Assembly (NCBI GenBank): GCA_050302175.1
Contig: JBNLAN010000022.1
Location: forward strand, 124,001 to 188,000
DNA length: 64,000 bases
Origin: JBNLAN01 sp050302175
GTDB lineage: Bacteria; Pseudomonadota; Zetaproteobacteria; Mariprofundales; Mariprofundaceae
Direction of reading: 5' to 3'
Within the stretch, counting starts at the first letter, position 1. Each line of letters starts with the position of its first letter. The notes under the pieces are model-generated. The model was given only the letters and a program-made list of their open reading frames with translations, was not told where the DNA came from and did not search any database. This document shows, in pieces, positions 52,985 to 61,299 of the stretch. A program made the translations under genes and the position numbers.

Positions 52985-53857
52985 ATGAAACATTTGAGAA
53001 TTTTGCTGAGTGCGCTTGCACTGCTTGCACTGCCTTTCTCTGCCATGGCGGAGGAAAAATCAATGACCGCCGAAGAATTTGAGGCATCATTACACTATAA
53101 AAATGGCGCCATCACGCTACCGGGCGGCATCGCCAAACTGAACGTACCGGAGACTTTCCGCTATCTGAATCCGGAAGATTCCAGGCGGGTGCTTGAAGAC
53201 GCATGGGGAAACCCGCCGGGCATGGAGACCCTTGGCATGCTGTTTCCCGCTGATATTAGCCCGCTTAGTGAGAAGAGCTGGGGTATCATCATCTCCTATG
53301 ACGAAGACGGACATATTTCGGACGAAGATGCCGGCTCAATTGATTACGACGAACTCCTTGCAAACATGAAGGATGAAGTCGAAGCGAGCAATGAAGTGCG
53401 CAAAGAGAACGGATATGAAACCCTCGACTTGATCGGCTGGGCGCAGCCTCCCCACTACGATCAGGCAACGCGCAAATTCTACTGGGCCAAGGAGCTGCGC
53501 TTTGGCACAGCCGAACAGAACACGCTGAACTACAATATCCGCATTCTCGGGCGCGAAGGCGTGCTGGAATTGAATGCGGTTGCAGGCATGTCGCAACTGG
53601 ACACCATTCAGCACACCATTCCGGATGTGCTCGCCTTCACCAACTTTACCAATGGCAATCGATATGAAGACTTTGACGCATCGACAGACAAGGTGGCGGC
53701 TTATGGACTGGCTGCACTGGTTGCCGGTGCTGCGGCCAAAAAACTGGGGCTGCTTGCGATTATCGCTGCATTCCTCGTCAAAGGCTGGAAGCTGATCCTT
53801 ATCGGTATGGCAGCTTTGGGCGGTGGCTTACTGAAGCTTCGAAAAAACAAGGCCTGA
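52985..53857 (+). CDS. DUF2167-family membrane protein
   Basis: A 290-residue protein of unknown function. Signal peptide (about 1-22, ending SAMA), an extracytoplasmic beta-rich domain with DUF2167-type blocks (LPGGIAKLNVPETFRYL, LGMLFPADISPLSE, LIGWAQPPHYD and KFYWAKELRFG), then one or two C-terminal TM helices (about 235-280, with a short break) and a basic end. Start 52985 has GGGAGGAG upstream. A site-2-type protease gene follows 33 bp later. No activity is known for the family. Confidence 0.82.
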   Translation: MKHLRILLSALALLALPFSAMAEEKSMTAEEFEASLHYKNGAITLPGGIAKLNVPETFRYLNPEDSRRVLEDAWGNPPGMETLGMLFPADISPLSEKSWGIIISYDEDGHISDEDAGSIDYDELLANMKDEVEASNEVRKENGYETLDLIGWAQPPHYDQATRKFYWAKELRFGTAEQNTLNYNIRILGREGVLELNAVAGMSQLDTIQHTIPDVLAFTNFTNGNRYEDFDASTDKVAAYGLAALVAGAAAKKLGLLAIIAAFLVKGWKLILIGMAALGGGLLKLRKNKA

Positions 53858-53890
53858 TCGAATACAGCGAGAGGCCGGGAGAATCATGTC

Positions 53891-54607
53891 GTGAAAACGC
53901 TGTTGCTATTGCTTGGAAAGCTGAAGCTGCTAAAAGCACTGACAACCGGCGGCACCATGATTCTCTCGGTCTTCGTCTATGCACTGTTCTTTGGCTGGCC
54001 GTATGCGGTTGGCATCGTTTTGCTCATCTTTGTGCACGAAATGGGCCATTACCTTGCTGCGAAACAGCGTGGACTGGATGTCGGCGCACCGACCTTTATC
54101 CCGTTTGTCGGTGCCTGGATCGAACTGAAGAAGCTGCCGCACAATGCGGAGATGGAGGCCTACATCGGCTTTGCAGGACCCCTGGTTGGCAGCATCGGCG
54201 CACTGGTCTGCTATTTTCTGGCGAGAGAATATGACAGCTCCCTGCTTTTGGCCCTGGCATATTCCGGCTTCATGCTGAACCTGTTCAACCTGATTCCGGT
54301 CTCGCCACTGGATGGCGGCCGCATTACGGCCGTGCTCTCGCCACGCGTCTGGTTGCTGGGTGTGCCTGTGCTGCTTGGGCTTTTCTATTATCGCCCGAGC
54401 CCGATACTGATCCTTGTTGCAATCCTTGCTGCCCCGCAAGTGATGAAAGCGATCAAATACAACGCCAATGATCCTGAGCATGCCGAGTATTACAATGTAA
54501 GCGCCGAAACCAAGCTGACATACGGACTGTTCTATCTTGCCCTGCTCATCTTCCTTGCCGACATGAGCTTCCAGCTGCACGACATGCTTGCACCGATACG
54601 GGTATAA
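53891..54607 (+). CDS. M50-family (site-2-type) membrane metalloprotease
   Basis: Intramembrane zinc protease candidate, 238 residues and about six TM helices. The zinc site HExxH is H49-E50-M51-G52-H53, and NLIPVSPLDGGR carries the third ligand D141 in the LDG motif. There is no PDZ domain, unlike RseP. The start is GTG at 53891; the ATG slightly upstream reads into a stop. It follows the DUF2167 gene and converges on lipB, only 7 bp away. The substrate is unknown. Confidence 0.88.
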   Translation: MKTLLLLLGKLKLLKALTTGGTMILSVFVYALFFGWPYAVGIVLLIFVHEMGHYLAAKQRGLDVGAPTFIPFVGAWIELKKLPHNAEMEAYIGFAGPLVGSIGALVCYFLAREYDSSLLLALAYSGFMLNLFNLIPVSPLDGGRITAVLSPRVWLLGVPVLLGLFYYRPSPILILVAILAAPQVMKAIKYNANDPEHAEYYNVSAETKLTYGLFYLALLIFLADMSFQLHDMLAPIRV

Positions 54608-54614
54608 GCCGAGC

Positions 54615-55235
54615 TTACCTGGAAAGATCCAGCTTCGCCTGCAACCGATTCGCCCACTGACCGACTAGCTTCTCTGGCGACGGAACTCCCCGGACATACT
54701 GCTCAAGACTCACTGCCGCCTGACCGGTACCGCAAGGATTGATACGGCGAAACCACGAAAGATCAACCGACACATTCAGTGCCATACCATGGTATGCCAC
54801 ACCATGGCTGATGCGCAGCCCCATCGCCGCAATCTTGCCCTCACCTGTCCAGACACCGGGAAAACCACACCTGCGCTTCGACTGCACGCCATAATCCGAC
54901 AACAACGCCATACAGGCATCTTCCAACAGCTCCACATAGGTGCGCGGCGAGATGCCACAGGCACGAAGATTGATAACCGGATAGAGCATCAGCTGGCCCG
55001 GGCCGTGGAAGGTGGTCTCCCCGCCCCGGTCGGTGGCAACCAGCGGTGCGCCGAGATCGGGCTGGGTGCGATTGTCCACACCACGGCGGCCGGTGGTGTA
55101 AACCGGCCCGTGCTCGCAGCTCCAGATGATTTCGGATTCGTTACCGGCAGCGACCGCTGCCGCCCGCGCCTGCATGCGCTGCCACATCGGCAGATACTCC
55201 TGCCGCCCCAGCCACTGATGAGAGAGTTCGCTCAT
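54615..55235 (-). CDS. lipB: Octanoyl-[acyl-carrier-protein] transferase
   Basis: Transfers octanoate from ACP to lipoyl domains, the first step of lipoate synthesis. 206 residues. Catalytic C168 lies in INPCGTGQAAVS and K134 in GKIAAMGLRI, the two residues of the LipB mechanism. RGGETTFHGPGQL is also diagnostic. The ATG used lies directly after the rhodanese stop; a longer start at 55268 would overlap it. lipA is not in the window. Confidence 0.94.
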   Translation of the reverse strand: MSELSHQWLGRQEYLPMWQRMQARAAAVAAGNESEIIWSCEHGPVYTTGRRGVDNRTQPDLGAPLVATDRGGETTFHGPGQLMLYPVINLRACGISPRTYVELLEDACMALLSDYGVQSKRRCGFPGVWTGEGKIAAMGLRISHGVAYHGMALNVSVDLSWFRRINPCGTGQAAVSLEQYVRGVPSPEKLVGQWANRLQAKLDLSR

Positions 55236-55236
55236 T

Positions 55237-55560
55237 TCAATACGTTCGCATGGAGGGATCAACCTCATCAGCCCAGCGCAGGATACCGCCGGAGAGATTC
55301 TTCACCCGGGTATAGCCTTTGGAGTTCAGAAACCAGACTGCCTGAGCCGAGCGCCCGCCGATTTTGCAAAGCACCACCACATCGCGATCTTTCGGTATTT
55401 CGGCATAACGCAAAGGCAGAAGTGCCAACGGAATCTCTATCGCCCCCTCAATGCGACAGATCGCGGTTTCCGCCGGTTCACGCACATCCAGCACCACCAC
55501 ACCGGAGCCGGAGTCCATCAAGGCCTTGAGCTCTTTGGGCGTCATCTCGTTCATTGCCAC
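55237..55560 (-). CDS. Single-domain rhodanese-like protein
   Basis: A 107-residue rhodanese domain with active-site Cys C65 in LCKIGGRSAQA and the opening VLDVREPAE. It could move sulfur or act in redox control. GTG at 55560 (AAGGA 5 bp upstream) is chosen; ATG at 55554 is possible. It lies immediately before lipB in the same operon; a role in supplying sulfur to lipoate synthesis would be speculation. Confidence 0.88.
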   Translation of the reverse strand: MAMNEMTPKELKALMDSGSGVVVLDVREPAETAICRIEGAIEIPLALLPLRYAEIPKDRDVVVLCKIGGRSAQAVWFLNSKGYTRVKNLSGGILRWADEVDPSMRTY

Positions 55561-55573
55561 AATGTTCCTTCAA

Positions 55574-56452
55574 TCAGGCTGAGTAGATTTGCTGCACACC
55601 TTCCGGCTCGCACACCAGCAGCACATTGCAACCGGCAGCGAGCGCTTTTTCGGCGGCATCGAACAGATCATCGCCAACTCCTTTCATGCAGAGATCATCG
55701 CTCCAGATATGCCCCTCGAAACCGAACTGCACGCCCAACACACTCTTCAGCCAGTAATCGGAGAGTGTCGCCACGCAATTCTCCACCTGCGGATAGATCA
55801 CATGCGCAGTCATGATATGACGCATCCCCTTTTGCACCAGTTGCCGGAACGGCTCCGCCTCGGCAAGCAGCGTGTTCAGCGGCGCATCCGCCTTCGGTAC
55901 GGCCAGATGCGAATCTGCATCGGCACGGCCATGCCCCGGGAAATGCTTGCCCACCCCTTCAATGCCGGCATCGCGCAAACCGGCAAGACAGGCTTCGCCA
56001 AGCCGGGTGACGACATCAATATCCGCGCCATAAGAGCGCTCACCGATAATGGCATGCCCGGCTGCATTGAACACATCAAGATCAGGGGCGCAGTTGTGGG
56101 TGAATCCAAGTGCTTTGAGCGCTTCGCCGACCCGTAGATTATCGGCATACACTGCCTTGTACGCTCCGTCAGGATCAGTGGCGAAATCCTCACCATACTG
56201 CGCCGCATGCCTGCGCCCGGAAAACGGCGGCCACGGGATGCGATTGACCCTGCCACCCTCTTCATCAACCGCGGCCCACAAATCGCGCCCGGCAGCTTCT
56301 CTCGCCTCGGCCAACAGTGCCGCCACTTGGGCAGGCGATTCGATGTTGCGGGCAAACAGAATGACACCCAGCGGCGGACGATCTGCCAGCCACTGTCGCT
56401 CTTCACTCGATAACGTCTTGCCCTGCAGGCCAATCAATAAACGTTCGTACAT
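55574..56452 (-). CDS. nagZ: Beta-N-acetylhexosaminidase
   Basis: Cytosolic enzyme that removes GlcNAc from anhydro-muropeptides during wall recycling. 292 residues, GH3 fold. KHFPGHGRADADSH at 159-172 includes the Asp/His pair of the catalytic dyad (D170, H172), and SDDLCMKG holds the nucleophile Asp. ALGVILFARN-type opening PLGVILFARN. Start MYERLLIGLQG at 56452 with an AGGGGA ribosome site. It sits between an ABC permease pair and the rhodanese gene. Confidence 0.93.
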   Translation of the reverse strand: MYERLLIGLQGKTLSSEERQWLADRPPLGVILFARNIESPAQVAALLAEAREAAGRDLWAAVDEEGGRVNRIPWPPFSGRRHAAQYGEDFATDPDGAYKAVYADNLRVGEALKALGFTHNCAPDLDVFNAAGHAIIGERSYGADIDVVTRLGEACLAGLRDAGIEGVGKHFPGHGRADADSHLAVPKADAPLNTLLAEAEPFRQLVQKGMRHIMTAHVIYPQVENCVATLSDYWLKSVLGVQFGFEGHIWSDDLCMKGVGDDLFDAAEKALAAGCNVLLVCEPEGVQQIYSA

Positions 56453-56453
56453 G

Positions 56454-57287
56454 CTATCCCCTGTTCGTTTCACGGCGCACATCCAGCACATCGCGCAATG
56501 CATCGCCCAGAATATTTACCGCCATCACCACCAGAAACAGTGCCGCACCCGGCAACAACACCAAGCTGGGCGACACCAGCATCAGGCGCGTGCCTTCGCG
56601 AATCATGGTGCCGAGCGAGGCATCGGGCGGCTGCACCCCCACGCCGAGAAACGACAACCCCGCCTCGCCGATCATTACGGCAGCAAGTCCGAAACTCGCC
56701 TCGATCAATAAAGGGGCTGCGATATTGGGCAACAGATGCCGACCCGCGATGTAGAAGAAACCGGAACCACTGGCAATCGCAGCCTCCACGAAAGAAGCCG
56801 ACTTGAGTGATAGCACCTGTGCACGGGCAAGCCGCGCAAAACCCACCCAACCGACAGCCACCAGCGCCATAATCAGATTCTCCACCCCCGGCCCCAGCAT
56901 GGCAGCCAGCGCAATGGCAAGAAGAATACCGGGAAACGACAACACAATATCGGCCAGCCGCATCAGAAGCGCATCCGCACGCCCACCCAGCCAGGCCGAA
57001 GTGATACCGAGCATAACACCAAGGCTGCCGCCGCACAGCACTACCGCTACACCCACGAACAGAGATAATCTTAAGCCTTCAGCAAGGCGCGCCAGCACAT
57101 CACGACCCAGTTCATCGCAACCGAATGGATGCGCAAAACTCGCCCCGGCCAGCACTGCATCAAGATCAACTGCATGCCCATCTGCCCCATGCACAAGCGC
57201 CGCCAGCAACATCGCGGCGGGTAGCAACAGGCAGCCGGAGACCAGCCACAGGGCCGGACCACTCATCTGTGAGAAAAGTTTCCTCAT
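56454..57287 (-). CDS. ABC transporter permease, DppC/OppC type
   Basis: Permease subunit of an oligopeptide or dipeptide importer, 277 residues with six TM segments. The coupling-helix EAA motif (EAAIASGSGFFYIAGRHLLPN) and the N-terminal tail FAHPFGCDELGRDVLARL are typical of OppC/DppC. It overlaps the companion permease by 4 bp and ends right before nagZ. No ATPase or binding protein gene is nearby. Confidence 0.9.
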   Translation of the reverse strand: MRKLFSQMSGPALWLVSGCLLLPAAMLLAALVHGADGHAVDLDAVLAGASFAHPFGCDELGRDVLARLAEGLRLSLFVGVAVVLCGGSLGVMLGITSAWLGGRADALLMRLADIVLSFPGILLAIALAAMLGPGVENLIMALVAVGWVGFARLARAQVLSLKSASFVEAAIASGSGFFYIAGRHLLPNIAAPLLIEASFGLAAVMIGEAGLSFLGVGVQPPDASLGTMIREGTRLMLVSPSLVLLPGAALFLVVMAVNILGDALRDVLDVRRETNRG

Positions 57288-58213
57288 GCGCTTTTTCCGC
57301 GCTGCCGCGGATCGAGCAGCAAATTAAGGATATCGGCCAGAAGATTGGCCAACACATAGACCGAGGCGATCAGCAACACGCAACCCTGCACCAGCGGATA
57401 ATCGCGGCGCTGAATGGCCTCGATGGTAAGCAGGCCGAGCCCCGGCCAGTCGAACACGGTTTCGGTGATCACAGCACCGCCCAGCACCGCCCCCATCTGC
57501 AGTGCAAACATCGTTACCACCGGAATCGCCGCCATACGGGCAGCATGCCGCCACCACAACAGATGTTCGGGCACCCCCATGGCGCGCGCGGTACGAATGG
57601 AATCGGCACTCATCGCCTCCAGCCACGAAGAACGGGCCATGCGCGAGAGCACAGCTGCCAGCGCCGTGCCGAGCGTAATCATCGGCAGCACGATGCTGCC
57701 CGGCGCCTGCATGCCGGAGACCGGCAACCAGCCAAGACCCACCGCGAAGACCAGCATCAACACCGGCCCCAGCCAGAAATTGGGAATGGATACACCCAGC
57801 AGCGAAAAGCTCATCGCCGCCATATCACGAGACGACCCTGCATGGCGGGCGGCGATGTAGCCAAGCGGCAGTGCCAAAAAGAGCGCCAGCAGCAGACTGG
57901 CCACCGCAAGCTCTGCGGTAGCAGGCGCCCGCTCCATGATGCGCTCCAGCACCGGGCGACCATCCACAATCGAACTTCCCCAGTCACCGCCAACAAGCCC
58001 GGCAAGATATTGACCGTATTGAACATGTACCGGCTCATCCAGATGCAGCGCCTGACGTAGCGCTTCACGATCGGCGGCCATGGCGGTCTCGCCGAGCAGC
58101 GCATCCACCGGGTCGCCCGGCACCAGATGCAGCAACAAAAACACAAGGGTTGCCACCCCAAACAGGGTCGGCACCGCCTGCAACACGCGCATGATAACGA
58201 TTTTCCCCAGCAT
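57284..58213 (-). CDS. ABC transporter permease, DppB/OppB type
   Basis: Partner permease, 309 residues, six TMs. N-terminal LFGVATLVFLLLHLVPGDPVDALLG is the OppB/DppB hallmark, and the EAA-type loop near residues 190-210 reads TARAMGVPEHLLWWRHA. The start is ATG 58213. Substrates may be peptides, including cell-wall peptides given nagZ next door, but the missing ATPase and binding protein leave this open. Confidence 0.9.
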   Translation of the reverse strand: MLGKIVIMRVLQAVPTLFGVATLVFLLLHLVPGDPVDALLGETAMAADREALRQALHLDEPVHVQYGQYLAGLVGGDWGSSIVDGRPVLERIMERAPATAELAVASLLLALFLALPLGYIAARHAGSSRDMAAMSFSLLGVSIPNFWLGPVLMLVFAVGLGWLPVSGMQAPGSIVLPMITLGTALAAVLSRMARSSWLEAMSADSIRTARAMGVPEHLLWWRHAARMAAIPVVTMFALQMGAVLGGAVITETVFDWPGLGLLTIEAIQRRDYPLVQGCVLLIASVYVLANLLADILNLLLDPRQRGKSA

Positions 58214-58263
58214 GCAGCGAGCCTATCGGAGCACAACAAAAGATGGAATGGATTCACAGCACA

Positions 58264-58293
58264 GCCCGCCGTTGCTCAAATTCTCTCCAACCA
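58264..58293 (+). repeat. 30-bp repeat, copy A
   Basis: GCCCGCCGTTGCTCAA, one variable base, TTCTCTCCAACCA. It differs at a single base from copy B at 62603-62632. Here it is intergenic. Confidence 0.8.
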
Positions 58294-58417
58294 TCCCGCT
58301 GCAGAGCAGCCATCTTTGCGAGACAGGCAAAGAAAATAGCGCAGTAACACGCGCCCTTTGGCTGACTTGCAAAGATGGGAACACAAAGGGCGCGCTGCCT
58401 ACGGGGCGCACTTTCTT

Positions 58418-58447
58418 GGTTCTTCTTTATGCGAGTAAAGAAGAACC
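58418..58447. repeat. 12-bp perfect inverted repeat
   Basis: GGTTCTTCTTTA and TAAAGAAGAACC around a 6-base loop, part of the structured element upstream of ubiG. It has no T-run and ends about 75 bp before ubiG, so it is not a simple terminator. Confidence 0.6.
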
Positions 58448-58522
58448 CTTCGGCTCTGACTGAATTGATTACAATGAACTCGCGCTTGCCATCATTCCAC
58501 CCCGCCAGCATTCTTTCGCAAC

Positions 58523-59230
58523 ATGCAACAGCACTTTGATCCGGATGAAATTGCCAAGTTCGAAGCCATGGCCGAAGAGTGGTGGGATGAGAAGGGGAAA
58601 TTCAAACCCCTGCATCGCATCAACCCGCTCAGGCTGGACTACATCGATACCAACGCAGGGCTGAGCGGCAAAACAGTGCTGGATGTCGGCTGCGGCGGCG
58701 GCCTTTTGGCCGAGAACATGGCAATCCGCGGTGCCAGGGTCACTGGCATCGACCGCTCGGAGAAGGCGCTGGGCGTGGCCCGCGCGCATGCAGCGAAGAG
58801 CGGTGCGGCAGTCGAATACATTTCGGCGGATGCCGAGACCTGGGCCAGGGATCATGCTGGCACTTACGACATCATCACCTGCCTGGAGGTGCTGGAGCAT
58901 GTGCCGAATGTGGCGCGCACAATAAAGGCCTGCGCCGACATGCTGAAACCGGGCGGAGCCTTCTTTTTTGCCACCCTGAACCGAACACCGAAATCTTATC
59001 TTATGGCAATCATCGGTGCTGAATATGTGCTCGGCTGGCTGCCAAAGGGCACGCACGAATATCGCAAATTCATCCGCCCTTCCGAACTGATCAGCGCGGT
59101 ACGCGCAGCACCCCTTTCGCCCAGTGAACTCAAGGGCATGAGCTTTCAAATGCTGCAGGACCGTTTTGTACTCTCCGATGACCTTGATGTGAACTATCTC
59201 GGCTGGGCCAGCAAACCGGCAAGCGCCTGA
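58523..59230 (+). CDS. ubiG: Ubiquinone biosynthesis O-methyltransferase
   Basis: Performs the two O-methylation steps of ubiquinone synthesis. 235 residues. N-terminal DPDEIAKFEAMAEEWWDEKGKFKPLHRINPLRLDYI is the UbiG signature; motif I is LDVGCGGGLLAE and a late GTHEYRKFIRPSEL is also conserved. Its presence indicates ubiquinone-based respiration. lptD follows 9 bp after the stop. Confidence 0.94.
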   Translation: MQQHFDPDEIAKFEAMAEEWWDEKGKFKPLHRINPLRLDYIDTNAGLSGKTVLDVGCGGGLLAENMAIRGARVTGIDRSEKALGVARAHAAKSGAAVEYISADAETWARDHAGTYDIITCLEVLEHVPNVARTIKACADMLKPGGAFFFATLNRTPKSYLMAIIGAEYVLGWLPKGTHEYRKFIRPSELISAVRAAPLSPSELKGMSFQMLQDRFVLSDDLDVNYLGWASKPASA

Positions 59231-59239
59231 GCTGACACA

Positions 59240-61252
59240 ATGCAGCACTCCCTCCGGCGGGTATCGCAGGCCTGTGCTCTTGCACTACTGCTGCTAACGC
59301 TTTCTCCAAATGACTCCCGGAGCGAAGAGATCAATCTCTCTGCCGACAACGTCATCCGGGATCCTAACGGCATCATTACTGCCACAGGCAGCGTCATCAT
59401 CGAATCTCCAAAGGCCCGCGTTGAGGCAGACAGGGTTCGCATGGATATCAGCAGCGGAGAGGGCGAACTTGAACATGCCACCATCATTCAGCCAGACGGT
59501 GAACGCATTTATTTCGAAAATATCCAGCGTACCGACACAGGTACCTACCGCGGCGACAGCATCTATTTCACCACCTGCCCCCCTGACAACGAAGCCTGGG
59601 GCCTGCGCGCCGCATCCGCTGAATACGACCCGGAAGAGGGGCTTGTCACCGCAAGGCATGCCCGCTTTGAGCTTGCTGGAATTCCACTTATCTACAGCCC
59701 CTACTGGCAGCAACCGATGCGTCGAAAATCGGGGCTGCTGCTACCCGAGTTTCACACCGGCAAACGGCGCGGCACCGAGTTCGGGCTGCCAGTCTATTGG
59801 GCCGTTGCCCCGGACTGGGACATCACTCTCACGCCGTACAATATGTCGGCACGCGGATTCATGCCGAAACTGGAGTTGCGGCATGCAAGCGAAGCAGGCT
59901 CCGAGCTCCTGAATATCGAGGGGATCAATGACCGGGTGGTCTCCAACCAGCGCAGCCGTATTTCCGGTCAGATTGATCACGCGCTCGGGTGGAATGTGCA
60001 CTTCATGGCGGAGGGGGAGCATATCAGCGACCATGGCTATCTTGCAGATCTCTCCAGCGACCCCAAGGATGCCGCACGAAGCTTTCTGCAAAGCACCGCC
60101 GGCCTCTACTGGCGTGGAGAGGCTTCCGAATGGAAACTTTATGCCGCCAATCAGCAAAACCTTTTGCTGCCAAACGACAAGAGCACGTTGCAGATTCTGC
60201 CGCGATTCGAAAGCAGCTCCACCACGACGGAAGCATGGCATGGTATCATCCCCCATTTCGATCAGCAGAGTACCCGCTTCATGCGCAAAATCGGCGTCGA
60301 TGGCTGGCGCGCAGATCTCCACCCCTACCTGGAGATTCCCATGCAGGCCTACAACGGCGCCCTGCGCTCCACCGCCACACTTGGCGGCCACTTCACCCGC
60401 TACTGGTTGCAGGATACGGTAAACAACCGCACACCCTCCCGAAGCAGCTACGAGGCCAGTCTTGAAACCAGCACCGTTTTCGAACGCATCAGCGACGACC
60501 ACCTGTGGCGGCATACCATCGAACCGACGCTGCGCTACGACTATATCCAGGCGCCGGATCAGGCCACGCTGCCGAATTTTGATTCGGCGCTTTCCACTCT
60601 CTCAATGAGCAACCTGCTTTCGGGCAATCGCTTCTCCGGCCATGACCGGATCGAAAAAGCCAATCGCATCAGCTTCCTGCTCGGCACCCGTCTCGAAACC
60701 AAGGACTCGCTCACCACCGGCTCCCGACAGCTACTACAGATGCGCGCCGGCGTCTCTTATGATATCCGCCCGCAACAGATCGACCCGGCACTCCAGCCAG
60801 TGGCGGTGCGCCCATACAGCAACCTGCTCACTGACCTGGTCTGGACACCCTGGACTCCATTGCGCATCTCCGCCTCCGGCCAATATAACCCGGTCGGTCA
60901 TTTCTGGACCACAAGCAGCACCGCGCTCGCATGGCATGCAGAGAGCGGCCATCTCCTCGAGATCAGCCATCAATACACCGATGCGCGCTATGCCAACCCT
61001 GTCAGCACCCTGACCGGCCAGCTCAACCTGCACGTTGCCAGTCGCTGGGATCTCCACGGGCAGGCAGTTTATGATCGGCTGCTGAAATTGATGCAGGAGA
61101 GCACAGCAGGTATTCGTTATACGCACCCGTGCTGGAATTTCGACATTGAGGGCTACCGTACCTATCGCGCCGACAGCACCGGCACGGCCAAGGCGGACTA
61201 CGGCTTCCATTTCTTGATCGAATTCAAAAGCCTCGGTAGCGTCGGCACCTGA
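59240..61252 (+). CDS. lptD: LPS-assembly outer membrane protein LptD
   Basis: Outer-membrane barrel that inserts LPS. 670 residues, shorter than E. coli. Signal peptide (about 1-28), an OstA beta-jellyroll (about 30-130, LSADNVIRDPNGIITATGSV) and a barrel with typical YSPYWQQP and RRKSGLLLPEF. Only two Cys remain in the mature part, C113 (TTCPPDNEAW) and C631 (YTHPCWNF), which should form a single disulfide between the two domains; E. coli has four. It is followed by surA, its chaperone. Confidence 0.94.
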   Translation: MQHSLRRVSQACALALLLLTLSPNDSRSEEINLSADNVIRDPNGIITATGSVIIESPKARVEADRVRMDISSGEGELEHATIIQPDGERIYFENIQRTDTGTYRGDSIYFTTCPPDNEAWGLRAASAEYDPEEGLVTARHARFELAGIPLIYSPYWQQPMRRKSGLLLPEFHTGKRRGTEFGLPVYWAVAPDWDITLTPYNMSARGFMPKLELRHASEAGSELLNIEGINDRVVSNQRSRISGQIDHALGWNVHFMAEGEHISDHGYLADLSSDPKDAARSFLQSTAGLYWRGEASEWKLYAANQQNLLLPNDKSTLQILPRFESSSTTTEAWHGIIPHFDQQSTRFMRKIGVDGWRADLHPYLEIPMQAYNGALRSTATLGGHFTRYWLQDTVNNRTPSRSSYEASLETSTVFERISDDHLWRHTIEPTLRYDYIQAPDQATLPNFDSALSTLSMSNLLSGNRFSGHDRIEKANRISFLLGTRLETKDSLTTGSRQLLQMRAGVSYDIRPQQIDPALQPVAVRPYSNLLTDLVWTPWTPLRISASGQYNPVGHFWTTSSTALAWHAESGHLLEISHQYTDARYANPVSTLTGQLNLHVASRWDLHGQAVYDRLLKLMQESTAGIRYTHPCWNFDIEGYRTYRADSTGTAKADYGFHFLIEFKSLGSVGT

Positions 61253-61270
61253 CTATTCCCCCGCTACAAT
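61242..61270 (+). promoter_or_regulatory. Possible promoter of surA
   Basis: TCGGCA at 61242-61247 and TACAAT at 61265-61270, 17 bp apart; the -10 is good (TACAAT), the -35 matches four of six. surA starts 30 bp downstream with a GGAGGT ribosome site. Confidence 0.45.
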
Positions 61271-61299
61271 CGATTCGTAGGTATTCTATTGGAGGTAAC

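Larger units (their letters stand above)
58214..58522. other. Divergent intergenic region with a structured repeat-like element
   Basis: 309 bp between the oppB-type gene and ubiG, without a convincing gene. It holds a 30-bp copy of the sequence at the end of surA (58264-58293) and, just after, three nested inverted repeats: CCATCTTTGC and GCAAAGATGG (58310-58319, 58369-58378), CGCGCCCTTTG and CAAAGGGCGCG (58350-58360, 58384-58394) and a 12-bp hairpin GGTTCTTCTTTA with TAAAGAAGAACC (58418-58429, 58436-58447). No promoter could be fixed. Confidence 0.6.
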
